64,000 bases of DNA from positions 33,559,501 through 33,623,500 of the forward strand of contig NC_133157.1 in NCBI RefSeq assembly GCF_040802235.1, read 5' to 3'. Position numbers and translations under genes: made by a program. Each line of letters starts with the position of its first letter. Position 1 is the stretch's first letter. Below the pieces are notes generated by a model. The model did no database searches. It had not been told where the DNA came from and was given only the letters and a program-made list of their open reading frames with translations. This document shows positions 33,115 through 44,564 of this stretch, piece after piece. This DNA comes from Manis javanica. Lineage: Eukaryota > Chordata > Mammalia > Pholidota > Manidae.

Positions 33115-33250
33115 TCCCTAGGCACTGCACCTCAGTCTCCTCCTCTCTAAAGTGGGAAAATTGTACCTATCTAATAGGATCAAAGATTAAATGAGGTAAC
33201 ACAAGAAAAGTGCTTGGCACAGGACCTGACAGAAAGTAAATTCTTAGTAA
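33115..33250 (+). repeat. MIR SINE 3' part
   Basis: 'cacctcagtctcctcctctc', 'taaagtgggaaaattgtacc', 'aaatgaggtaacacaagaaa' and 'gcacaggacctgacagaaag' follow the MIR 3' half. Confidence 0.75.
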
Positions 33251-33615
33251 GCGGAACATAACATTATTAACTGCTTCTAAGAGAGGCACATACCTTACAT
33301 TGTCTCCTCCTTTCCTGCTTCACACATAGATCCCACAGTCTTGGAGCTGCAAACAGGATAGTTAGAAGACTTATTTGTTTAGGGAAAAAAATTAAAATAA
33401 TAATGCTTAATGGTGGAGATGGTGTGGCAAAACTAGTGTGGTGTAAAAGCATTTGTGAGTATTTTAAATATGCAAGGTAATATTTATGAAATCTTAAATA
33501 TTATTAAAAACTCATTTATTTTGTCTGAATTCTCCCACCTTTTAAAATGTATGTCAAGAAACAAATAATTTCAAAGCTGTCTGGTTAAGTAGCTATAAAC
33601 TGGATTCACAGTACT

Positions 33616-33643
33616 GCAACCACAGGGACTCAGATTCTGACCC
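33616..33643 (+). repeat. 28-bp direct repeat, copy 1
   Basis: Identical over 28 bp to 34272-34299; one further mismatch and three more matching bases follow. The surrounding sequence is not a simple repeat. Confidence 0.9.
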
Positions 33644-34271
33644 AAGAAGGGCATTTTTAAAACCGGTAAGCAAATATAAATGTTTCCTCTCACATTTTGT
33701 CAGGATTAGTCTTGGATTCAGTGAATTTTGAGTTTTACTGTGGCAGGAGTAGTACCTTCCTGGCGTAAGATGCAAAGGTCCCATACACACCTGTATGCCA
33801 CCAGGGCCAACCATTTGGGAAACAGCACTTTGACAGGACATATCAAGAACCAGAAAAGCCATTTATATACTGCTACTAGTTATTTCCTCTGGAACTTACC
33901 CTAGTGAAATAACTCAAAAAAAGCAAAGCAAAAATTTAAGCACATAAAGGTATTAGTTACAATGCTGTTTACAGTTGAGGAAAATGGTAAACACAACCTA
34001 TACAATAGGGATGATTTACTAAATTATGATGGAGGCTTTGATGGTTCTTCAGCTAATAGAAATGATCATTTTGAAGATCATTTGGATAGATGGTGTTTAT
34101 GTTCAAAGGTTTCACACCAAAGGAGAAGGTGAAAAGCGGCGTAGAGACTGGTTTCTGCTGTTGGGGCAATTTTCTCTCCTGGCTTTATGAGCCTCACAAA
34201 GGCAGTGAACCCAACAGGGATCTTATTTATTCTCCCATTATCCAAGGGAGAAAATGGAGACTAAGCAGCTA

Positions 34272-34299
34272 GCAACCACAGGGACTCAGATTCTGACCC
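34272..34299 (+). repeat. 28-bp direct repeat, copy 2
   Basis: Identical to 33616-33643, 656 bp upstream. The interval has no poly(A) at its end. Confidence 0.9.
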
Positions 34300-34954
34300 G
34301 AGACAGCTCACAGGGCTCCTGACACAGAACCACTGCTGCCCCAGAGGAGCAAGTCCCTGTGGGGACTCGCCAGCGAGCCTCAGGTGACCGAGAGGGGAAG
34401 CAAGGCCCCACTGCTTCCAGGTCAGGACCGTGCATGGCAAAGCCCTGTTTTCCCCCACCCTCCTCTGTCCCATCCAGGGAAGGTGGCTGCTGGGCTGCCC
34501 CTTCATCTCTCTCTGGCTGGGATTTCCCCCCTTGGGAGATGTGGAAGAACCCCCAGTCCCAGGCCCCACCTTGTTCTGAGCTGGGCTTATAGGAAGCCCC
34601 TTCTGTACTCTTGACCCATGAGATCATGTGGGAAAACCCTTAGAAACTCTTAACAGTCACTGCAGGTGCTTGTTGTTCCTATTATTTAAAAAAAAAGTTG
34701 TAATGTGAAAATTTTCCATTATGCAAAAATTGTTGACTGTAATGCATAAAACACTCCTGTCTCTATTGCACAGTTTAGGAAATAAAATCCTACAGGGACA
34801 TGTGAAGTCTCCTGGGTGTCCCTGATCTCATGCTCCTCTGTCACAGATGTAACCCAAACCAGAACTGGGTGTTTATCCACAAACGTTTTAAGTAGTATTG
34901 TTTTGTATGCTTTTAAACTTTCAGTATGTGATTTCATATTGTCTCGTATTTGTT

Positions 34955-35100
34955 CAACAACTATACTCAACAAATATTTATTGAGCACCTACTGTATGTC
35001 AGGCACCATTCTAAGCCCTGGGAACTTAAGTGACCAGAACAGAGAAGATTACTGCTCTTGTGGTGTGCACATTCTTGTGGAGTGAACCAAATAAGCAGAA
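34955..35100 (+). repeat. Old dispersed mammalian repeat, family not named
   Basis: 'caacaaatatttattgagca', 'cctactgtatgtcaggcacc' and 'attctaagccctgggaac' form a very common old mammalian repeat signature. Confidence 0.5.
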
Positions 35101-35199
35101 AAATTTATGAACTATACAAAGATTACATAATATGTTGGCATGTTAGAGGTACAAAGGGGAAAAATAGAGAGGTGGGGGTGTAATGTTGCTGTTTTAAGT

Positions 35200-35690
35200 A
35201 ATATAATATCCTTCCATATCTTGCACATTACTCAGTATTATATTTTTCTTTTTTATGAATGTACCATCTTTATTCATTCCTTTGTGAATAAACATTAAAG
35301 ATTTCTTTTTTTGGTCATTATAAACAATACTGCCATGAGCATTCTTGATAATGTCTCTTTGTACATTCTTGGAAGCGATTTTCTGGCCATGTACCCAGTA
35401 TCGATTTGCGGGGTCCAGGGCAACTTCAGCTGAATTTAGCTAGACGGCACTCACGGCCCCCACCAAGGTGGCTGTACTGATGACTCGCTCACCAGCAGCA
35501 TATCAGGGTTCTAGTTACTCTGCCTTTTCTCCAACATTTGGTGGTGTCAGATTTTTTAAAATACTTCCTAATCTGATAAGTATAAAATGCTACATTTTTG
35601 TTTAAATCTGAATTTCCCAGATAACTAGAAAGGTTGAGCGTATTTTCATAAGTTGATTTTCCATTTGTGTTTCTTCTTTAATGACTAGGA
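35200..35690 (-). repeat. Old L1 3'-end pieces, antisense
   Basis: 'ttattcattcctttgtgaat', 'cattataaacaatactgcca' and 'ctccaacatttggtggtgtc' are landmarks of L1 3' regions in reverse. Confidence 0.6.
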
Positions 35691-36930
35691 ATTTCATTGA
35701 CTTTGCATATGGACTTTATATCCACAAATCTTGCTAACTAATAATTGGTCCGCAGATTCTTTTGGATTTTCTAAATGGACATCATCTGCAAATAATGAGT
35801 TTTTCTCTTTCTTTTCAAATGTATGCCATTGATGTATTTTCTTTATTGACTTACTTAAAAACTTCTGCCATTAAATGTATTAATTCAAGAAAAATAATTT
35901 TAAAAGTATAATGTTAGATAACGGTAATAGTGGGCATCCTTACCTTTTCCCAATTTTAAAGGAAATGCTTCTATTGTTCTCATGTCAAGTAATGGTTCCT
36001 TTAGATTTTTAAAACAAATATCTTCTAATAGATTTAGAAAATTTCCTTCTATTTCCAATCTGCTTAGAGGTTTATCAGTAATCAATATATACTTTCATCA
36101 AGTGATTTTTCTGCATCTATTTAGATAATCATATGGTTTTTCTTCATTAATGTAGTAAATTACCTTTACAGATTTTCTAATATTAACCCATCTTTGTATT
36201 CCTATGATAAACTCTACTTGGTTTTAGTACATTAGCTTTTATACACACAGTTGGATTATTTTAATAATATATTATGACATCTATGTTCATGAGTTTAATG
36301 GGCCTGTATTTTTCCTTTCTTGTGCTTTAGTTGTCTAATTTTGGCATGAAGATTCTACTGGCCTTAACAAATGAATTTGTATGCTTTATTTTTCTATTCC
36401 CTAGAGGAATTCTTATACAATTGGGTTTATCTAATTTTTGATTTGGTAGAATTCACCTATAAAACTATCTAGGCCTTGAGTTTTTGTGGAAAGGTTTTCA
36501 GTTATTGCTTGTATTTCTTTGATAGTTTTAAGACTGTTAAGAATATGTATTTTTTCCCAGTTTTTGATAGGAATTTAGCTGTTTCTACTAAGACTTCAAA
36601 TTTATCAGCATAAAGTTGTTGATAGCATTTTCCTATCTTTAAAAAAAGAAATCTCACTTGCAAATATAGCTACATGAAAAGATAAAATCCCAGACTGTGG
36701 CTACTTTATCTTACTGTCTTTTAAACCTCTGTTTGAAATATAGTTATTTTAACCTTTTCACTTATGATGTTATTTATTTGTATCTTTTTTTTTTTTTTTG
36801 CCTTGATCAGTCTTCCCAGAGGTTTGTCTATTTTGTCTTTTCAAAGAATCAACTCTTGACTTCTTTGGTCTTCTCACTGCACATTTGTTTTCTATTTTGT
36901 TGATTTCCATTTTGTTTTTTAATCATCTCT
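35691..36930 (-). mobile_element. Old L1 ORF2 fragment, antisense
   Basis: 'catcatctgcaaataatgag', 'tagtgggcatccttaccttt', 'ctatgataaactctacttgg' and 'agaggtttgtctattttgtc' are reverse L1 ORF2 (reverse transcriptase region) landmarks. The reading frame is broken by many stops. A T-run lies at 36786-36800. Confidence 0.8.
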
Positions 36931-37249
36931 TTCCTTATATTGAAATCATTAGAAATGCCCAAACCTGAAAAACCAAGAAGTCGTAAATTAGCCTATTATT
37001 TACAGAAAATATAGTAAACACCAACAGGATTGAAAGCAGTCTCTTTGGGACTGAGAAAGAGGAGGGGGGTGGGAGAGGAGGGACTTCAGGGAATTGCTGA
37101 TTTTCGTAACAAACCGTGTAGAATTTTCCAACTTTTAAAATGATGTGCATGTATAACTTTGATAAAAACTAAACAAACAAAAAAACCCCAAAAAAAACCT
37201 AAAAAAGCAAAAAACCTTGTGATTAGCAGCCTTCAATGAATATCTTTAA

Positions 37250-37790
37250 GATCTCTTTATTTGTTTCCTGGAGATAAACTTCAGAAGGGGAACTGTTGGG
37301 TCAACAGGCACGCACGCAGGTAACATCTCATCCTCGGTGCTCAGTACAGCACCGATCACATCCCCTTCAGAGGCCTAACAGTCTAATTTCTCAGTCCTTG
37401 CAAACGCCATTGTCAATTTTCAGATCTCAGCCAATTTGAGGGTTAAAAAAAAGTATCATACTGTAGTTTTAATTTGCATTTCTTTGACTACCAAATAGTT
37501 TCTGATAGTTAACACATCTAACTAATTCTAGGTCTCCTGTAGTTAATTCCCTGCTGCAGTTCCTGGTCACTTCATCTTGGCGCGTTCATCTTTTTCACAA
37601 CTGACTTATGAAGGCTCTAATAGGAAGCTTACTGATTTGTTGTCTATCACATATGTTACAAGTATTTCCCCCAAGTAGGTCCTTCTGTGTTTAATTTTCT
37701 TTTTTGATGTGAGGGATTTTTCATTTTTATGTAGTTAAGTTGATCTTTCATGTATTTTGCCTCCGGGACAATGCCTGGAAAGCTCTTGCT
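37250..37790 (-). repeat. Old L1 fragment, antisense
   Basis: 'gttttaatttgcatttcttt', 'tctatcacatatgttacaag' and 'agttaagttgatctttcatg' resemble the L1 3' part in reverse. It is diverged and may be several pieces. Confidence 0.55.
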
Positions 37791-37949
37791 CACCCACAGG
37801 CTTCTACAAGTACAGCATTTCTCATGATTTCATCTAGCATTCATATACAGTATTTCATGCCTCTAAATTTTTCACATTTCAAATTTCTGAAATTGGGGTG
37901 TTTTTAAAATCACTGGTGCTCAGGAAGCAGTCATCGCCTGCCTACCACA

Positions 37950-38425
37950 CATCAAAATGTGCAGAAAGTGCCAGTGATTTGTAAAAAAACGTCCTGGAGA
38001 CAACAGTGGAGCCCTCTTCAAGAAATGTTACATTATTGCCCATTTCCTTTACCCGCTGGGCACATAACTAGATTATACTCATCCCCACTTGCAGTTAGGC
38101 GTGGCAGTGTAACCAGGCTTAGTCATTGGATTATGGTTGAGAGTTATCTATACATTTTCCAAGCTTGACCCATAAAACCTCCTTTACGATCCTCTCTTCT
38201 CTCTTCCTTCCTACACCGCCAGAGGATCTAGCAGAGCTTCTAGGCAATGGCAGAGTTAGAAGGCAGGAGTTATTCTAGGTCCCTGGAAGACCACATGGGA
38301 GGCACCTGCTGACCAGAAATCCTCATGTTCTTTGTGTGCATAAATAATACACTGTTACTGGTTTAAGCCACTAAGATTTGGGTGGTGTTTTTTTTCTATA
38401 GCAGCCAGCATTGCTGATACCTGAT
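37950..38425 (+). mobile_element. LTR-like repeat (ERVL/MaLR class)
   Basis: 'cccacttgcagttaggcgtg', 'aaccaggcttagtcattgga' and 'ggtttaagccactaagattt' are landmarks of mammalian ERVL/MaLR-class LTRs. Edges are approximate and no internal viral sequence is seen. Confidence 0.6.
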
Positions 38426-38754
38426 ACCCATGTCTTACCTCTGACTTGAATCTGAATCTCTCTAGACCAGAGGTTAGTGTTATCACTGGATATGATATTG
38501 GCTCTTGATTTTAGATAAATGTACCTTATCTTGTGCTCTTTAAAAAAATAAAATCAGGCCTTGGTATTGGAATTATTCTAAGTGTGTAAAATTAACTGGA
38601 AAATTTTAATTTTTTTCTAAGCTCTGGAAAAGGTTAAATAGCACAAGCACTAACTCTTACATGAAACTGGCAAGATTCATCCTGAGAGCTGCCTACATCC
38701 TTTTGCAAGAGAAGTGCTTTAACAAGCTTTACTTTCATTGCTTTTACAAATTAA

Positions 38755-39597
38755 TTTTTTAAGACTTCATTTTTTAGAGCAGTTTTATGCTTATAACAAA
38801 ATTAAGAGGATGGTACAGGGATTTCCCATATACCTCCTGACCCCCCAGTCTCCTCATTATCAACATCCCTTACGAGCATGGTGCATCACCTGAAGTCCAT
38901 GGTTTACCTGAGGGTTCACTCTTCATGCTGTACATTCTATGAGCTTGGACAAATGGATAATGACACATAGCAATCATTATAATAGACAAAGACTTTTCCC
39001 TGCTTAAAAATCTCCTGTGCTCCACCTATTCATGTGCCCTCCACACCTGCCTACCCCTTGGTATTACTGATCTTTTTACTATCTCCATAGTTTTGTCTTT
39101 ACAAGAATGGCATGTAGTTAGAATCATACAATACATAGTCTTTTCAGATTGGCTTCTTTTACTTAGTAATACTCATTAACATTTCCTCCATGTCTTTTCA
39201 TGGTCTGACAGTTCATTTCTTTTTAGTGCAAGGGACTAACATTCCATTGTCTGGATGTACCGCCATTTATTTATCCATTCACCCACTGAAGGACATATTG
39301 GTTGTTTCTAAGCTTTGGCAATTATGAAAAAAGCTTCTATAAACATCTGTGTGTAACTTTTTGTGTAGACATAAGTTTTCAACTCCTTTCGATAAATATC
39401 AAGGACTTGACTTTTGGATCATATGGAAAAAGTATGTTTAGTTTGGTAGGAATCTGCCAAACAGTCTTCCAAAGTGGCTGTATCATTTTGAATTCCCACT
39501 GGCAATGTCTGAGCACTCCTGTTGCTCTACATTCTCATCAGCATTTGGTGTTGTCAGTGTTCCAGATTTTGGCCATTCTAGTAGGTGTGTAGTGCCC
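38755..39597 (-). mobile_element. L1 3' end (ORF2 tail and 3' UTR), antisense
   Basis: From 'cttcattttttagagcagtt' and 'tacagggatttcccatatac' to 'ccattctagtaggtgtgta' this is an L1M 3' UTR and ORF2 C-terminal region in reverse. The same region occurs in the + orientation at 44830-45712. It is 5'-truncated and its ORF is broken. Confidence 0.9.
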
Positions 39598-39659
39598 CTA
39601 TGCTCTCCTTCCTACAGGACCGGGCTCATACCTCCCATCACTGCACCTCAGCACCACTA

Positions 39660-39865
39660 GAGGCAGTCTGAGGCAGTGGAAGGACGTGGACAGAGCTGGG
39701 CTTGAGGCCAACCCACTTTCTAGCTGGGACTGTGGGCTCCTCACTTAGCCTTTCTGAGCATCAGTGCTCTCACCTGTAAAATGGGATAACTGTACCTGCC
39801 TCTCAGGGTTAAGGTGAGAATTAAATGAAACACTGCATGGGAGGTCCCTGGCACTTAGGATTCTA
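39660..39865 (+). repeat. MIR SINE, nearly full length
   Basis: 'cactttctagctgggactgt', 'ctcacctgtaaaatgggata', 'actgtacctgcctctcaggg' and 'gtccctggcacttag' follow MIR. Confidence 0.85.
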
Positions 39866-40149
39866 CCTAATGTGTGAGTGTGTCCCCTGCAGGGTTCAGA
39901 CCCAGGGTCTTGGTAACCCCAGGAAACACTGACTGGAAATCCAAAGAGGAAACCCTGAGAGGCCATGTACAGAGCCTGACGGGGGGGTGTGAACCGCCAC
40001 ACAGTTGGTTTTCCCTTCCGTTGGAGAAGCCCTAGGGAGCCTGGTGGGCCCCGGGAGCCGCTGGGTGAGGGCTGGTTTCTCCCACTCTCATGCGCCGCCT
40101 GCCTTGGCCTCCAGCCTGAGGAATGGAAGAGGACCAGAGAGGTGGTAAG

Positions 40150-40745
40150 TAAAAATTGCTTCTGCTCAAGAAATTAAAATTAGAATTACCGTATGATCCA
40201 GCAATCCTGTATCTTGCATAAATACCCCAAATAATTGAAAGCAGGGACTTGAAGAGCTATTACCATTCACAGCAGCATTATTCACATAGCCAAAATATGG
40301 AAGCAACCATATGTCCCTTAATGGATGAATGGATCAACAAAATACGATATATACATACAATGGAATATAATTTAGCCTTCAAAGGAATGAAATGCTGACC
40401 CACCCTACACCACGGACGAACCTGGAGGACATTATGTGAAGTAAAATAAGCGAGTCACAAAAAGACAAATACTATATGATGCCACTTTATATAAAGTACC
40501 TCGAGCATCATATTCATACAGACAGAAAGTAGAATTGTGGTGGCCAGGACGCAGGGGAGCAGGAGATGGGGAAATGCGGCTTCGTGGGGACAGAGGTTTA
40601 GCTGGGGAAGAAGAAAAGAGGCCTAGAGACAGATGGTAGTGGCTGCACAACCGTGTGAGTTTATTTAATACTATTGAACTGTACACTTACAAATAGCTAG
40701 ATGGTAAATTTATGTTATGTGTATTTTACTGTGATTAGAAAAGAT
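40150..40745 (+). mobile_element. L1 3' fragment (ORF2 end)
   Basis: 'ccgtatgatccagcaatcct', 'cacagcagcattattcacat', 'aatggatgaatggatcaaca' and 'gaacctggaggacattatgt' match the L1 ORF2 C-terminal region on the + strand. The frame is disrupted and there is no tail. Confidence 0.9.
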
Positions 40746-41459
40746 GCCTCTGGGGCCTCGTAGCTGTCCCGGGTGGGAATTCCTGCCCACCACCTACAGA
40801 ACTGTGCCCAGGGGCCCCAGCGGTGCAGAGCCCTCACCGCTAACACTGAGCCCGCCGCCCACCGCTTCAAGGGCGACTGCCCTCTGTCTCCTCCACAGGC
40901 AAATGCAGAGAGGGAGACTGGAATGTGGGATGTCCGAGGCCCCTCCCGGGTCTGATGAGCGAAGATAAGAATTAGAGAGAACAGAAACCTGGGCTTTAAG
41001 AAGTAGACAGAGAATTAAAAATACAATTGAAAATCGTGCTCATATTCCAAGATTAAAAACATTCTTTAGAAACTGGGCTTTATTAGCCGACATGCTTCCT
41101 GCATCGAGCATGAAGGAGGTAGCCAGGTCACCGACGCTCTCCATAGGGGGCAAGCAGGTGAAATGATTATGAAATATGTCAAATAAATGGTCCTTTTTTC
41201 TCCCCAGGAGATAAGGAAAGGTAATTTGGTCTGTCAGTCGTGCACATAGAAGATGTCATGGCCAACTGCATTAATACTGAATACTTTGTCCAGAGTCACA
41301 GAGCTAAAAGAAATTACAGAATCTCTCTCCTGTGAATTCTGGCATGACTCTCAGCAGACCCTTCCCCACCTGAATTCACAAGAGAGATGAATTATAAAAG
41401 GTATGGCCTACAGTGGGACCCAGAGCATGCAGGGCTGTCCCACGCAACAGTGGGGAGAA

Positions 41460-41710
41460 CTGAGCTGCTTTCCTCCTGCATCTGTGACCTCCTCTCCCAG
41501 CCTGTGCTGCCACTCACCTCTCTCCATGACCTTCCTGTGTCCTGTTTCAGTTAGACAAAACCTGGGCTGTTTCCTGTGGCTCACCTGTGCCTCGGTCTCA
41601 GGCCTTTGCTCATGTTCCTCCCTCATCTGTACTGTCAAAGCCCACCTGCCCCAGCCAGTCCCACATTACCTCCCCCTCCTCTGACTGCACGCCCCCTAAT
41701 CAACTCCCTT
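41460..41710 (+). repeat. L2-like LINE fragment
   Basis: 'gggctgtttcctgtggctca' and 'tcaggcctttgctcatgttc' fit L2 upstream of its end. It lacks the final tail. Confidence 0.45.
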
Positions 41711-41971
41711 CTTTCCAAACTGGTGGTGGTGGAGGGGTGCTGTCAGGGCTGGGGTGGACATTGGGATGCTCTCTAAATCCACTGCCAAGTTGCTGAATTG
41801 CAAGAGGCAGTCTTCACCTCCACCCCCTCCAGAGGGGGCAGGGAGCCCCACGCCCGGAGCCCTTAACCAGTGGCTGGACAAAGCCCCTTCCCTTCTCAGC
41901 TTTTGGGGACTCATTGGTCTCTGGAACAATTAAACCTCTTTTGAAGCAGTTATATTCCCTCATGCAGTAAA

Positions 41972-41987
41972 TATTGCATTATTTTTA
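41972..41987 (+). repeat. Target-site duplication, left copy
   Basis: TATTGCATTATTTTTA, a perfect 16-bp match to 42188-42203. Confidence 0.9.
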
Positions 41988-42187
41988 TTTTATTTTATTT
42001 ATTTTTTATTTTTTTATTAAGGTAAGGTTTCACATGAAAAAACAATGTGGTTACTATATTTACCCATATTATCAAGTCCCCACCCATACCCCAATGCAGT
42101 CACTGTCCATCAGTGCAGCAAGATGCCACAGATCCACTATGTGTCTTCTCTGTGCTACACTGTTCTCCGTGTGATCCCCCACACCAG
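41988..42187 (-). mobile_element. Young 200-bp 5'-truncated L1 tail, antisense
   Basis: The insert starts with a T/A-rich tract (the poly(A) end on the minus strand) and continues 'catgaaaaaacaatgtggtt', 'ttacccatattatcaagtcc' and 'cactgtccatcagtgcagca'. It sits exactly between the two 16-bp duplications. On the minus strand the site reads TCT/AAAA, a usual L1 endonuclease target. From memory this tail resembles pangolin L1s. Confidence 0.88.
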
Positions 42188-42203
42188 TATTGCATTATTT
42201 TTA
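42188..42203 (+). repeat. Target-site duplication, right copy
   Basis: TATTGCATTATTTTTA, identical to 41972-41987. Confidence 0.9.
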
Positions 42204-43021
42204 GACTGTTTTATGCAATCAATTTTACTATCAGTTAATTATGTGTTAACATTTTAAGAAAATGAATATTTGCCCAGTTACTTAACCTAAATCATTAAAT
42301 ATGTATTTATTCCTTTTTAAAAATGCATAAATGCATGTCTGTTATCTCCTGCAGATGGAGAAGACACACTTGGAACCACCTGGGCCTCTGAAAAAGACCC
42401 TTGTACAAAGGTGTCTTGGTGACTTTACGGGCTGGGCTTGCAGGGGGTGCTGGGAGGGACCTGGCGCGTGAGCCCACAGCATGTGGTAAAGCCCTGGGCC
42501 TCACGGGTGAGTGGGCAGGGGCACTGTTACACTGTCACAGCTTGGCAGAAGTTGCAGTGAAGGGAGGTGAGTGCAGCTGAGAGCCAAAGGTGTGAGGGAG
42601 CATGAATGTGAAACCAGCACCTGGAGGATCAAGACTGAAGAGCTGAACCTTCTCTCAGCAGCTCTGAGTGGTTTGGTGAAGGCTCCTGGGAACAGCATGC
42701 CCAGTCCCATGGGACCCAGACCCACCGAGGTGTGTGGCCTCGGGCTTGTCGGGAGGCTTGGGCGGCCTCAGCTCAGTGGGTTTATAGCGAGGAGGTGTGC
42801 TTGAGGCCACCCAAGGCCTTTCCTGCCGGGGTAACACTGAGAGCCTGAGAATCTCCCAGAGGATGCCCCAAATCTCTGATTCACACAGTGAGGGCAGGTG
42901 AGGGCTGAGGCTGCTGTGCAAAGCGACAGCCGTCACAGCTCTGGGACCTGCAGTCAGGGGACAGAGGCCGAATCTCTTACAGGGTTTCCTTTGGGTGGAG
43001 ATGCCCAGTGACCATCTATAT
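42204..43021. other. Unique sequence, nothing recognised
   Basis: No gene or clear repeat is visible. Confidence 0.45.
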
Positions 43022-43350
43022 CAGGGGTCAGCAAACTAAGGCCTGTGGGCCAAATCCCACCAGGTGCCTATTTTTTTATGTCTTGAGAGCCATGAATGGT
43101 TTTTACATTGTGAAATGTTTGGAAGAAAACCAAAATAATAATATTTTGTGACACATGGAAATTATATGAAATTACAGTACTTATAAATAAACTTTTACTG
43201 GAACACAGTCATATTCATTCATTTACACATTGTCCATGGTGCTTTTGTGGTACAGTAACAAAGTTAAGTAGTCATGACAGAGAATATGTGGCCTGCAAAG
43301 CCGAAAATATTTACTATCTGGCTCTTTACAGAAAAAAGTTTGTTGACTCT
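43022..43350 (-). mobile_element. hAT-Charlie element (MER58-like), near full length
   Basis: It begins with inverted-repeat sequence 'caggggtcagcaaacta' and ends 'agtttgttgactc', with 'ttttactggaacacagtcat' and 'aaaatatttactatctggct' inside. It is the reverse of the copy at 26335-26645. It is non-autonomous, with no transposase ORF. Confidence 0.8.
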
Positions 43351-43509
43351 TTACTTACAGTACTTTTCTATGGCAGTTACAAGGGCAACTTTCTCTATAA
43401 CAAACTAGATGGGATATCCCAGTTGTTTGTTTTAGTGAGATTTGATTATAATTCACTTAAACATGTAAGCACTATTTTGGTTAGGGCACTGAGGAGAGAG
43501 AGAAATCAG

Positions 43510-43700
43510 ATCTAATTCCTACCCTGAAGGAGCTCCTAGTTTTATGGGGAGACAAGCAGGTGTGTATGTATGTAAACTGAATACAGACAGATTAGCTCCG
43601 AGATACTTGGAAGCATAGAGGAGGGAATGACAGACTCTACTTGAGGAAACCAAGGAGGGCTTCTGAGAGGAGGCTGTGACTGAGCCATGACTGAGCATCA
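43510..43700. repeat. Old dispersed mammalian repeat, family not named
   Basis: 'ctaccctgaaggagctccta' and 'ggagggcttctgagaggagg' resemble the same old family as 25420-25640. Confidence 0.35.
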
Positions 43701-44560
43701 TACTGTATTCAGCTGAACAGACTGTGTATTATGAAAGTCTGGGGTACCCCTTACAGTTACACAACGCAAACCTGCACAGCTGTACATGGCAGCTCTGTTG
43801 AGTGGGTCTTGACTCTTGGTTGCAAGAGAGATATGCCTTTCTTGCTTGAGCCTAGGCAATCAAGTAATTCATTGACTTCTGAAAGGTAGGAGTCTGGGTG
43901 CATCCAGACAAGGCTTAACATGGGAGCTCAGGCAGCGTTGTCAGGGCCTTGTCTCTCTCTCTCCATCTCTTGGCTCTGCTTGGCTTTCTTCTCTCCATGA
44001 GTTAGGCAAGATGGCGGTGGGCAGCCTGGATATACAACCTCCCAGCAAGACAGGGCTATCCAAAGGAATCCTCTTTCTCTTGGAGACTACATAACAATCC
44101 CAGAAAAATATTCTAATTAGTTACTTGAGTCACATGCCCAATCACTGTGCGAGGGGCAGGACAGAGTGACCTTGAGAGATCATCTGCCTTAAAGGGCCAG
44201 GGTTGGATGGTGGAGCCACCAATCGACCACCTCATGGAGTTGGGGAAGAGGGATTCTCCCATGGACACTAGCAAGCAAAACTAAACATCCACTAGGAGAA
44301 ATGAGAAAGGCCTCTTCCAGCAGAATAGGCAGGAAAATCTCATAACCAGGAAATTGCTAGTCCCACCCCCAGAGCCTCTGCAGTGTGTGAGGCCATTATG
44401 AGTGGTGGCCCTTGAGAAGTACCACTGAGCACCTGCCCATTGTGTGAGGACTGTTGACCTCTGAACCCAGCTGTAAGAAGAGAAAGCAGGCACTCCCCTC
44501 TCTACTTCTTTAGGCTGTTAGAGCTCAAAGGATGCTTGGAGTCCACTTATTTGATCCACA
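43701..44560. other. Sequence without a firm assignment
   Basis: Parts (such as 'caagatggcggtgggcagcc' and 'gatcatctgccttaaagggc') could belong to an LTR or DNA repeat I cannot name. No gene is visible. Confidence 0.35.
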
Positions 44561-44564
44561 GAAC

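Noticed and set aside
39302..39592. 96-codon ORF, and its look-alike at 44830-45072
   Set aside because: The two products resemble each other only because both are antisense reads of the same L1 region.
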